NCBI GenBank assembly: GCA_018648265.1
Contig: JABGRN010000008.1
Location: 1 to 64,000, forward strand
Length of the DNA stretch: 64,000 bases
DNA from: Prolixibacteraceae bacterium
GTDB lineage: Bacteria; Bacteroidota; Bacteroidia; Bacteroidales; Prolixibacteraceae
Direction: 5' to 3'
Each line of letters begins with the position of its first letter. The stretch's first letter is position 1. This document shows positions 55,178-64,000 of this stretch, piece by piece. The notes beneath the pieces are model-generated. The model saw only the letters and a list, made by a program, of their open reading frames with translations. It did no database searches and was not told where the DNA came from. The position numbers and the translations under genes are program-made.

Positions 55178-56190
55178 ACAGAGATAAAATTTTGTTAAGT
55201 CACGGTAGTGGTGGAAAAAGGAGTACCGATTTAATTCAGAATTTGTTTTTCAACTATTTTGATAATAAAATTTTAATTTCTGGCGGCGATTCGGCAATTC
55301 TAAATATTCAAACAAACAATCTTGCATTTACTACAGATTCTTTCGTTGTCGATCCCCTGTTTTTCCCTGGCGGCGATATTGGTAAATTGGCAGTTTGTGG
55401 AACGGTAAACGATTTAGCTGTTTCGGGGGCAGTTCCAAAATATTTAAGTGTTGGTTTTATAATTGAAGAGGGATTGGAGTTTGACGTTTTGGAGAAATTA
55501 GTAAAAAGTATTGCTGAAACGGCTAAAACTGCAAATGTTAAAATTGTTACCGGCGACACAAAAGTGGTCAACCGGGGAAAATGTGATAAATTATTTATTA
55601 ATACAAGTGGGATTGGTGAATTGGATTCCAAATTCAAAAAAATAAGTTCTGGAGAAAAAATTCAACCGGGTGATAAAATTTTAATAAACGGTTTTATTGC
55701 CGATCATGGAATTGCAGTGATGAGTGCCCGCAACGAATTAAAAGTTCAGGCTGACGTTCAATCTGATTGTGCGCCCTTAAATGGATTAATCGGGGAAGTT
55801 TTGGCAATTTCGGAAAACGTAAAATTTATGCGCGACGCGACAAGGGGTGGTTTGGCTACAGTTTTAGCTGAAATTGTCAAGAACAGAAATTTTGGAATTC
55901 ATTTAATTGAAGAGAAAATACCTGTTCGCGAAAGTGTTCGGGGAATGTGTGAGTTTTTTGGTTTCGACCCGCTTTATGTTGCCAACGAAGGGAAAGTGGT
56001 GATGATTGTTTCTGATAATGATGCTGAAAAAGTGTTGGAAAAGTTACAGAAAAATGAGTTTGGGAAAGAGGCTCAAATTGTAGGGGAAGTGGTGAATGAA
56101 CATTCTGGCAAAGTGGTTTTGCAAACCCAAATCGGAGGTAAACGGATAATCGACATGTTGTTGGGCGACCAGTTGCCAAGAATTTGTTGA
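55174..56190 (+). CDS. hypE: Hydrogenase maturation protein HypE
   Basis: A 338-residue member of the PurM-like family that dehydrates a C-terminal Cys thiocarboxamide to a thiocyanate with ATP. It begins ILLSHGSGGKRS, has TRGGLATVLAEI, and ends in PRIC, with the terminal Cys essential for cyanide transfer. Translationally coupled to hypD; hypA begins 45 bases after. Confidence 0.96.
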   Translation: MNRDKILLSHGSGGKRSTDLIQNLFFNYFDNKILISGGDSAILNIQTNNLAFTTDSFVVDPLFFPGGDIGKLAVCGTVNDLAVSGAVPKYLSVGFIIEEGLEFDVLEKLVKSIAETAKTANVKIVTGDTKVVNRGKCDKLFINTSGIGELDSKFKKISSGEKIQPGDKILINGFIADHGIAVMSARNELKVQADVQSDCAPLNGLIGEVLAISENVKFMRDATRGGLATVLAEIVKNRNFGIHLIEEKIPVRESVRGMCEFFGFDPLYVANEGKVVMIVSDNDAEKVLEKLQKNEFGKEAQIVGEVVNEHSGKVVLQTQIGGKRIIDMLLGDQLPRIC

Positions 56191-56235
56191 GGAAGTTGGA
56201 AGATTGAAAAACGAAAAAATTGAGTATTAAAAGAT

Positions 56236-56574
56236 ATGCACGAATTGTCAATTGCACAATCGATTGTTGAACTTGCTAATGAAATTGCCGTAAATGAGAA
56301 TGCTGAAACAATTCAAACTATCGATATTGAAATTGGTGCATTGTCGGGTGTGGTTTTCGAAGCTCTCGAATTTGCTTTGGAAATGACAGTAAAAAATACA
56401 AAACTTGAGGGGGCAAAAATTAATTATTTGAAAATAAGCGGACTTGCAAAATGCTCAAATTGTAAATTTCAATTTAAAACTAACGATTTGCTGGCATTTT
56501 GCCCAAAATGTGACCAAGCGAATTTCAAAATAATTAATGGAAAACAATTGAGGATAAAATCGTTAACTGTATAA
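56236..56574 (+). CDS. hypA: Hydrogenase nickel insertion protein HypA
   Basis: A 112-residue HypA with the MHELSIAQ start (His2 is the nickel ligand) and a zinc-ribbon CSNC...CPKC in the second half (about 74-96). Together with HypB it delivers Ni2+ to the large subunit after Fe(CN)2CO is in place. Sixteen bases separate it from hypB. Confidence 0.95.
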   Translation: MHELSIAQSIVELANEIAVNENAETIQTIDIEIGALSGVVFEALEFALEMTVKNTKLEGAKINYLKISGLAKCSNCKFQFKTNDLLAFCPKCDQANFKIINGKQLRIKSLTV

Positions 56575-56590
56575 TTTAATATCTAAAATT

Positions 56591-57406
56591 ATGTGCGACA
56601 CTTGCGGATGCGAAGATTCCGAAAACGTAAAAATTTATGAGCCGGGAAAAATAAAAGAACATCACCATCATCATTCACATGATAAAGCAGTACCGAACCA
56701 CCATCATCATTCACACGATAATGCAGTACCGCATCATCACCATCACGACAAACATTCTCATCGTAAAATTTCGGTTGAACAGGACATTCTATCAAAAAAT
56801 AATTTATTGTCCGAACGCAACCGGGGATATTTTGAAGCACTCGGAATTTTTGCAATAAATATGGTCAGTTCGCCGGGCTCGGGAAAAACATCGGTGATTG
56901 AACGAACGATTGCTGAAATCGGAGGCCAGCTTAAATTTTATGTTATTGAAGGCGACCAGCAAACATCAAACGATGCTGAGCGAATTCAAAAAGCAGGTGC
57001 AAAAGCTGTTCAGGTAAATACCGGGAACGGATGTCATTTGGATGCGAATATGGTAAATAATGCAACTAAACAATTGGAGCCTGAATCTAATTCAGTCCTA
57101 ATTATCGAAAATGTGGGAAACCTGGTTTGCCCGTCGATGTTTGATTTGGGCGAAAAAAAGCGGGTTGCAATTTTCAGCGTAACCGAGGGTGAAGATAAAC
57201 CGGAAAAGTACCCAACTATTTTTCACACATCCGATGTTTGTATTCTCAATAAAACAGATCTTTTACCCTATGTTGATTTTGATATTGAAAAGGCAAAAAA
57301 TCTGGCAAAACAATTAAACCCGGATATGGTATTTTTTGAAGTTTCTGCTAAAACAGGGGAAGGGATGGAAAAATGGTATGAGTGGCTGAATTTGGCAAAT
57401 AGTTGA
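56591..57406 (+). CDS. hypB: Hydrogenase nickel insertion GTPase HypB
   Basis: A 271-residue GTPase with an N-terminal CDTCGC high-affinity nickel motif (residues 2-7), followed by a His-rich segment (about 23-60) made of repeated HHHHSHDNAVP-like units. The G domain has SSPGSGKTS (P-loop, about 92-100), the switch regions near EGDQQTSNDA and NKTD near 218. The His-rich part stores nickel in homologues. Last gene of the hyp set. Confidence 0.95.
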   Translation: MCDTCGCEDSENVKIYEPGKIKEHHHHHSHDKAVPNHHHHSHDNAVPHHHHHDKHSHRKISVEQDILSKNNLLSERNRGYFEALGIFAINMVSSPGSGKTSVIERTIAEIGGQLKFYVIEGDQQTSNDAERIQKAGAKAVQVNTGNGCHLDANMVNNATKQLEPESNSVLIIENVGNLVCPSMFDLGEKKRVAIFSVTEGEDKPEKYPTIFHTSDVCILNKTDLLPYVDFDIEKAKNLAKQLNPDMVFFEVSAKTGEGMEKWYEWLNLANS

Positions 57407-57437
57407 TAGCATTTTGTAAAACACTATTTAGTGCCGT

Positions 57438-57457
57438 TAATCCGAACTTGATTCGGA
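57438..57457. repeat. Short interspersed TCCGAA hairpin
   Basis: TCCGAA-CTTGA-TTCGGA (57441-57457) is followed by ATCTGTTCC. The sequence has the look of the short hairpins (GAACTTGATTC-type) that recur between genes of Bacteroidota. It lies after hypB and may help to end the hyp transcript, with a T run beginning ten bases later. Confidence 0.4.
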
Positions 57458-57559
57458 ATCTGTTCCTTTTTGTGAAATAAATTATTTCGGCTGCTTTAAT
57501 TTTAGATATACAAATAAATAAATTTTCGCTAATTTGCCAGCAAACCAAAAACTAACAAA

Positions 57560-58909
57560 ATGTCTAAGTACACTTTTCTTTTAATTGTATCTATTGTGTT
57601 TTTAACGGTTTGTACAAAAAAAATAGATCCCGACCGACAATGGTTTATGTACCGTGGAAATTACGCAAGTGGGGTTTTAGATCAAGCTAATTTGCCTGAA
57701 ACCTGGGATGCCGTAACTGGCGATAACATTGCCTGGAAAACTGAAATTCCTGGAATGGGTCACTCTTGTCCGGTGGTTTGGGGCGACAATGTTTTTGTAA
57801 CAACAGCAGTTAGTACAGAAGAAAAAGGTGATATTAAAACCGGAATTTATGGTTCGATTGCACCTGTGCCCGACTCTTCAATTCACGATTGGAATTTGTA
57901 TTGTATCGATAAAACTTCCGGCGAAATAAAGTGGGAACAAACTTCACATTCTGGAATTCCTGAACAGAAACGCCACCCGATGTCATCGCATGCAAATTGC
58001 TCCCCGGCAACAAATGGTGAATTTGTGGTTGCTTTTTTTGGTTCCGAAGGTTTGTATTGTTACAATATGAGAGGAGATTTGCAATGGTCGAAAGATTTTG
58101 GAGTACTTAAATCCTCGTTTTTCCTTGTTGAATCTGCCGAATGGGAATTTGCCAGTTCTCCCTTAATACATGAGGATGTTGTAATTATTCAATGCGATGT
58201 AATGGAAAATTCGTTTTTGGCTGCTTACGATATAAAAACAGGTGAAGAGTTGTGGAAACAAAACCGCGATGAATATCCCGGTTGGTGTACACCAAATATT
58301 TATTATGAAGGGGAAAAAGCAAGAATCGCCGTAAACGGATTTAAACATCGTGGTGGATACGATTTTGAAACCGGGGAAGAAATCTGGCGAATGTCGGGTG
58401 GGGGCGATATTCCGGTTCCAACCCCAATTGTCGGAAACGATTTGATTTATTTTAACAGTGCCCATGGAAAAATGTCACCGATTCTTGCAATTCAAAATAA
58501 TGCTTCTGGTGATATTACTTTGGAAGAAAGGGAAACAACAAATGAATTTGTAAAATGGGGAAAACTTCGTGGTGGCTCGTACATGGGAACGATGTTAATT
58601 TATGGCGATTATTTGTACAATGCTGCCTGGAACGGAAAGTTAAGTTGTTTTAATGCATTAACAGGGGAAGAGATGTTTGCAGAGAAAGTTGGATCGGGAA
58701 ACAGTTACACCTCGTCGCCTGTGGCAGCCGATGGAATTATTTACATCACCGATAATAATGGAATGGTTTATTCGGTAAAAGCCGGCCCTGAATTTCAGGT
58801 CCTTCAGGAAAATAATCTCGACGAAACCTGCATGTCAACGCCGGCCATTGCAGAGAATTACTTGTTTTTCAGGACTAATAGAAGTTTAATTGCTGTAAAA
58901 AAACAATAG
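57560..58909 (+). CDS. PQQ-like beta-propeller lipoprotein
   Basis: A 449-residue lipoprotein (signal 1-17, lipobox LTVC with Cys18) that folds as a beta propeller: repeated WSKDFG, W.TEIPG and GEELWKQ-type blades with the tryptophan-docking pattern of PQQ-dehydrogenase and BamB proteins. No PQQ or calcium ligands can be assigned, so it is probably a binding scaffold rather than an enzyme. It has no evident link to the hyp genes, and a promoter lies in the 150-bp gap before it. Confidence 0.85.
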   Translation: MSKYTFLLIVSIVFLTVCTKKIDPDRQWFMYRGNYASGVLDQANLPETWDAVTGDNIAWKTEIPGMGHSCPVVWGDNVFVTTAVSTEEKGDIKTGIYGSIAPVPDSSIHDWNLYCIDKTSGEIKWEQTSHSGIPEQKRHPMSSHANCSPATNGEFVVAFFGSEGLYCYNMRGDLQWSKDFGVLKSSFFLVESAEWEFASSPLIHEDVVIIQCDVMENSFLAAYDIKTGEELWKQNRDEYPGWCTPNIYYEGEKARIAVNGFKHRGGYDFETGEEIWRMSGGGDIPVPTPIVGNDLIYFNSAHGKMSPILAIQNNASGDITLEERETTNEFVKWGKLRGGSYMGTMLIYGDYLYNAAWNGKLSCFNALTGEEMFAEKVGSGNSYTSSPVAADGIIYITDNNGMVYSVKAGPEFQVLQENNLDETCMSTPAIAENYLFFRTNRSLIAVKKQ

Positions 58910-59020
58910 AGTTTAAATCCATTATTTTACATTAAATTCATTGTTGACTCATACTAGCGCCTTCTTTTTATTATCCGAATAAATGTCTTATTTTCGCTAA
59001 ATTGTTTTGAAACAGGACTT

Positions 59021-61414
59021 ATGTGGATTAGGATTTCCGGGATTATTCTTCGGAATAAAATATTACTTCTTATAGTATTAGCATCGATTACCATTTTTTT
59101 GGGATACCATGCCCGGAAAGTGGAAATGTCGTATGAATATGCTCAGTTACTCCCTAAAAAAGATCAGGCATTTAAAGATTACCAGCGTTTTGTTGAGATT
59201 TTTGGAGAAGAGGGGAATTTAATAATTATTGGAATCCAGGATTCGAATTTCTTTCAAATCGATCATTTTAAAAGTTGGAGAAAATTAAGTAACGACCTCG
59301 CTAAAGTGGAGGGGGTAGAAAATTTATTGACGGTATCCAACACTTATAATCTGGTAAAAAATACAAAGGAGAGGCAGTTTGAAATTGAAATGATTTTTCC
59401 CGATTCTGTTTCCAATCAGCAAGAACTGGACAAGTTTGCTGAAAAATTTAAAGGATTGCCATTTTACAAAGAAACCGTTTACAACGACGAAACGGAAACC
59501 TATTTACTGGCCATCACAGTAAACAAAGATAAAATGATGTCGAAAGAACGGGAGCAGATGGTTAAATCTATTCAAAAAATCTGCCTTCAGTATGAAGTAA
59601 AAAACAATGCTCAACTACATTACTCCGGATTGCCATACATAAGAGTGGTGAATGCCATAAAAATCAGGAACGAATTATATTTATTTAGTGCGCTTGCACT
59701 TGCCATTTGTATTATTGTGTTATTCTTTTTCTTTCGCTCTTTTAAGGCTGTATTTTTCCCTGTACTTATTGTGCTTGTGGGCGTGGTTTGGGCCCTGGGA
59801 ATGTTGGCTCTTTTTGGGTACAAAATTACTTTGTTAACGGGGATGATTCCACCACTTTTAATTGTGATAGGAATCCCGAACAGTATTTACATGCTGAATA
59901 AATTTCATCATGAATATGTTACCCACGGAAATAAAATAAAAGCACTTCAAAGAGTTATTATAAAAATTGGTAATGCCACCTTTTTAACTAACCTGACTAC
60001 TGCCTCTGGTTTTGCAACATTTATAATTGTTAAAAGCGATTTATTGAAACAGTTTGGGATAGTAGCTTCGTTAAATATTATGGGATTGTTTTTACTTTCC
60101 TTATTGCTAATCCCGATTATTTTTAGTTTCATCGATCCTCCATCTTCCAAACATGTCAGGCATCTGGAAAATAAATTTGTTTCTGGTATTATCGGGCATT
60201 TAATAAAAATTACCCAAAACTATCGGAAGGTGGTTTACATTACAACAGTTATTATCGTTGGATTGGGCATTTATGGAATAACGCTGATAAAAAGCTCGGG
60301 ATATATGGTTGACGATATTCAGGAAAGCGATCCGATTTATACCGATTTAAAATTTTTTGAAGATAATTTTGATGGATTGATGCCTCTTGAAATTATGGTC
60401 GATACCAAAAAACCAAGCGGGGCAATGCAATTATCTACTTTTAATAAAATCGATCAATTAGAAAAAAGACTGTCAGAATATCCTGAACTTTCCCCTCCGC
60501 TTTCTTTGTTAAATCTTTTAAAATTTTCGAAACAGGCCTTTTATAATGGTAAGGAAAATTATTACAGTTTGCCCAATAACCGCGAAAAGAATTTCATTTT
60601 ACAATATGCAGCCACCGGAGACAAGAATGCCGATTTATTACATTCGTTTTTAGACAGTTCGAAACAAATAACCCGGATTAGTATCAGGATGAAAGATGTC
60701 GGTACAAAACGAATGGAAGAGTTATATTCCGGGTTTAAAGCCGATATTGATTCAATTTTCACGGCAGACAATTACGATGTTACCGTGACCGGCTCAAGCA
60801 TTACTTTTTTTAAAGGAACTAAATATCTGATAAAAAACCTTTTTACCAGCCTTGCTCTGGCAATTCTTTTGATTTCTGCTTTTATGGCAATAATGTTTTC
60901 ATCTTGGAGGATGGTAATTATGTCGTTGACACCCAATGTAATCCCTCTTATTTTTACGGCTGCAATAATGGGATTTGCCGACATTCCGATAAAAGCATCA
61001 ACAATTTTGGTTTTTAGTATTGCCTTTGGGATTTCGGTAGATAACACGATTCATTTTCTGGCAAAATACCGACAGGAACTAAATGCTACCAATTGGGATA
61101 TTCGTAAATCGGTTGTGCTGGCCTTAAAAGAGACCGGGGTTAGTATGTTTTATACATCGGTGGTTTTATTCTTTGGGTTTGGAATATTTACGCTTTCAAG
61201 TTTTGGCGGTACAGTGGCAATGGGAATTTTGGTTTCACTTACACTTCTTGTTGCCGTAACTTCAAATTTAATTTTATTACCATCGCTACTTACCGGTTTA
61301 GAAAGATTAACAACCACTCAGGCTTTTAAAGAACCTCTTCTGCACATTTACGACGAGGAAGAAGATATTGAACTGGAAGATCTTGAGATATTTTACGATA
61401 AAAATAAAAAATAA
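59021..61414 (+). CDS. MMPL/RND-family exporter
   Basis: A 797-residue transporter with the two-fold RND layout: helix 1 (about 11-28), a periplasmic domain, five helices with sterol-sensing-like repeats, then the second half (from about 415) with another periplasmic domain and helices including FSIAFGISVDNTIHFLAKYRQE near 675. It resembles the hydrophobe/amphiphile exporters (HpnN/MMPL) rather than drug pumps. The acidic C-terminal tail ends DEEEDIELEDLEIFYDKNKK. The next gene starts six bases on, so they are co-transcribed; a lipid-linked substrate is a fair guess. Confidence 0.87.
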   Translation: MWIRISGIILRNKILLLIVLASITIFLGYHARKVEMSYEYAQLLPKKDQAFKDYQRFVEIFGEEGNLIIIGIQDSNFFQIDHFKSWRKLSNDLAKVEGVENLLTVSNTYNLVKNTKERQFEIEMIFPDSVSNQQELDKFAEKFKGLPFYKETVYNDETETYLLAITVNKDKMMSKEREQMVKSIQKICLQYEVKNNAQLHYSGLPYIRVVNAIKIRNELYLFSALALAICIIVLFFFFRSFKAVFFPVLIVLVGVVWALGMLALFGYKITLLTGMIPPLLIVIGIPNSIYMLNKFHHEYVTHGNKIKALQRVIIKIGNATFLTNLTTASGFATFIIVKSDLLKQFGIVASLNIMGLFLLSLLLIPIIFSFIDPPSSKHVRHLENKFVSGIIGHLIKITQNYRKVVYITTVIIVGLGIYGITLIKSSGYMVDDIQESDPIYTDLKFFEDNFDGLMPLEIMVDTKKPSGAMQLSTFNKIDQLEKRLSEYPELSPPLSLLNLLKFSKQAFYNGKENYYSLPNNREKNFILQYAATGDKNADLLHSFLDSSKQITRISIRMKDVGTKRMEELYSGFKADIDSIFTADNYDVTVTGSSITFFKGTKYLIKNLFTSLALAILLISAFMAIMFSSWRMVIMSLTPNVIPLIFTAAIMGFADIPIKASTILVFSIAFGISVDNTIHFLAKYRQELNATNWDIRKSVVLALKETGVSMFYTSVVLFFGFGIFTLSSFGGTVAMGILVSLTLLVAVTSNLILLPSLLTGLERLTTTQAFKEPLLHIYDEEEDIELEDLEIFYDKNKK

Positions 61415-61419
61415 TTTTA

Positions 61420-62403
61420 ATGTATTCTGTAGAAGAATTACAGCAAATAATCAATCGCGAAATTGAACTGCGTTCAAAGGAATTAATAGAAAAACCACCA
61501 TTCGAACTTTATATTCCTGTTAAATATGCGCTTGAAATGGGAGGGAAAAGATTACGACCTGTACTCTTACTTCTGAGTTATAATTTGTTTTCCGATGAAA
61601 TTTTAAATGCCTTACCGGCAGCTTTGGCAATTGAAGTGTTTCATAATTTTACCCTTTTGCACGACGATATTATGGACAAGGCAGATGTTAGAAGAAATCA
61701 GTCAACAGTGCATAAAAATTTTGGCGAAAACAATGCAATCCTTTCAGGCGATGCCATGGCTTTTTTGTCGTACCGGTTTTTAATGGAAAGTAAATCGGAA
61801 CGTTTGGTTGATGTTGCCAATTTGTTTACTTTAACAGCTATTGAAGTGTGCGAAGGACAACAATACGACATGGATTTTGAGTCCCTCATGAAAGTGACAG
61901 AGGCTGAGTATCTGGAAATGATCAGGCTTAAAACAGCCGTTTTGTTAGCTTGTAGTTTAAAAACAGGTGCACTTTTGGCAAATGTTAACGAAAATGTTGC
62001 GAGCTTACTTTATAGTTTTGGGATAAATCTGGGTTTGGCTTTTCAATTACAAGATGATTTGTTGGATACTTTTGGAGACAAAAAAATGTTTGGGAAAAAA
62101 ATTGGCGGCGATATTCTGGCAAATAAAAAAACATTTTTGCTGACAAAAGCTTTGGGAATGACTTCCAAAGTACAATTGAATGAACTCACCAAATGGTTAA
62201 ATAAGAAGGAATTTAATCCTGAAGAAAAAATTTTAGCAGTCACAAAAATATATAATGAAATTGGAATTAAGGAATTGACCAAAAGAAAAATTGAATACTA
62301 CTTTAATGAATCTTCACAAACCCTTCAAGAAATACCAATTGATGATTATAAAAAACAACAACTTATTTTAATCGGTAAACAAATGCTTAATCGGAACCAT
62401 TAA
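61420..62403 (+). CDS. Polyprenyl diphosphate synthase
   Basis: A 327-residue trans-prenyl synthase with first aspartate motif DDIMD (about 85-89; ALLHDDIMDKAD) and second QDDLLDTFGD (about 206-215). The GKRLRPVLLLLSY block and IKGD-like spacing fit long-chain synthases that make the menaquinone side chain or undecaprenyl-type lipids. The chain length cannot be predicted reliably. It follows the MMPL gene closely. Confidence 0.88.
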   Translation: MYSVEELQQIINREIELRSKELIEKPPFELYIPVKYALEMGGKRLRPVLLLLSYNLFSDEILNALPAALAIEVFHNFTLLHDDIMDKADVRRNQSTVHKNFGENNAILSGDAMAFLSYRFLMESKSERLVDVANLFTLTAIEVCEGQQYDMDFESLMKVTEAEYLEMIRLKTAVLLACSLKTGALLANVNENVASLLYSFGINLGLAFQLQDDLLDTFGDKKMFGKKIGGDILANKKTFLLTKALGMTSKVQLNELTKWLNKKEFNPEEKILAVTKIYNEIGIKELTKRKIEYYFNESSQTLQEIPIDDYKKQQLILIGKQMLNRNH

Positions 62404-62526
62404 GAAAATTAAATTTACCTCAAAAACCACCATTTTTAATTGCACAAAAGTAAAACAATACTAATTTTGCTGGGCATTAAATTTATTGGCAATTTCTATT
62501 CAATTGGTTTAAAAATCAAAACATAA

Positions 62527-64000
<1,474 letters not shown>

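Overview
The window looks like a chromosomal segment from a member of the Bacteroidota, most likely a marine or anaerobic Marinilabiliales/Prolixibacteraceae-type organism (inference). Support comes from the AT-rich DNA, promoters of the TTTG-N18-20-TAnnTTTG type, mostly weak Shine-Dalgarno sites, and lineage-typical proteins: fused SecDF, DUF5916, TIGR02757, a Reg_prop/Y_Y_Y sensor kinase and a DUF7033-like deacetylase. No phage, plasmid or CRISPR locus is visible. Most of the content is housekeeping.

Layout. 1-0.43 kb is a hairpin-rich non-coding edge. 0.4-20.5 kb holds a TMTC-like TPR membrane protein, a ComM/YifB ATPase, a large sensor kinase, a DUF58 protein, thioredoxin, DnaE, HIT, GreA, a variant Rieske-like lipoprotein, AhcY, RecQ, TatC and LptB. 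20.6-21.8 kb has tRNA-Glu, rpsT and radC. 21.8-26.1 kb is a tightly packed four-gene envelope cluster with two deacetylase-like and two GNAT/FemAB-like proteins. 26.2-39.9 kb holds upp, a ferredoxin-NADP reductase-like protein, a flavodoxin, a tRNA methyltransferase, TIGR02757, LolD-like, CaxA-like, TatA-like, SecDF, a retropepsin-like protein, mdh and a DUF5916 protein. A 174-bp MITE-like element lies at 35.7-35.9 kb.

The most interesting region is 40.2-57.4 kb. One minus-strand operon (48851 to 40157) encodes two different HdrA-like flavoproteins, an HdrC-HdrE/QmoC-like membrane fusion, MvhD, the MvhG and MvhA NiFe-hydrogenase subunits, a maturation protease and an unknown Cys-rich protein. 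There is no HdrB, so it is unlikely to reduce heterodisulfide. It reads as a cytoplasmic group 3c-type hydrogenase wired to a Qmo-like membrane module, that is, a candidate H2:menaquinone (possibly bifurcating or confurcating) complex. A Crp/Fnr regulator lies immediately upstream, and a TGA-N6-TCA palindrome sits between it and the operon. The plus-strand genes hypF-C-D-E-A-B supply the NiFe centre. Between the two halves are a secreted PIMT and a DUF559 nuclease gene flanked by inverted G/C-run hairpins, which may be a small mobile cassette.

57.5-64 kb contains a PQQ-type propeller lipoprotein, an MMPL/RND exporter, a polyprenyl diphosphate synthase and the start of atpD, which runs off the window. 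Several intrinsic terminators (trxA, ahcY, the gene upstream of greA, rpsT, secDF, mdh) are clear enough to mark transcription unit ends.
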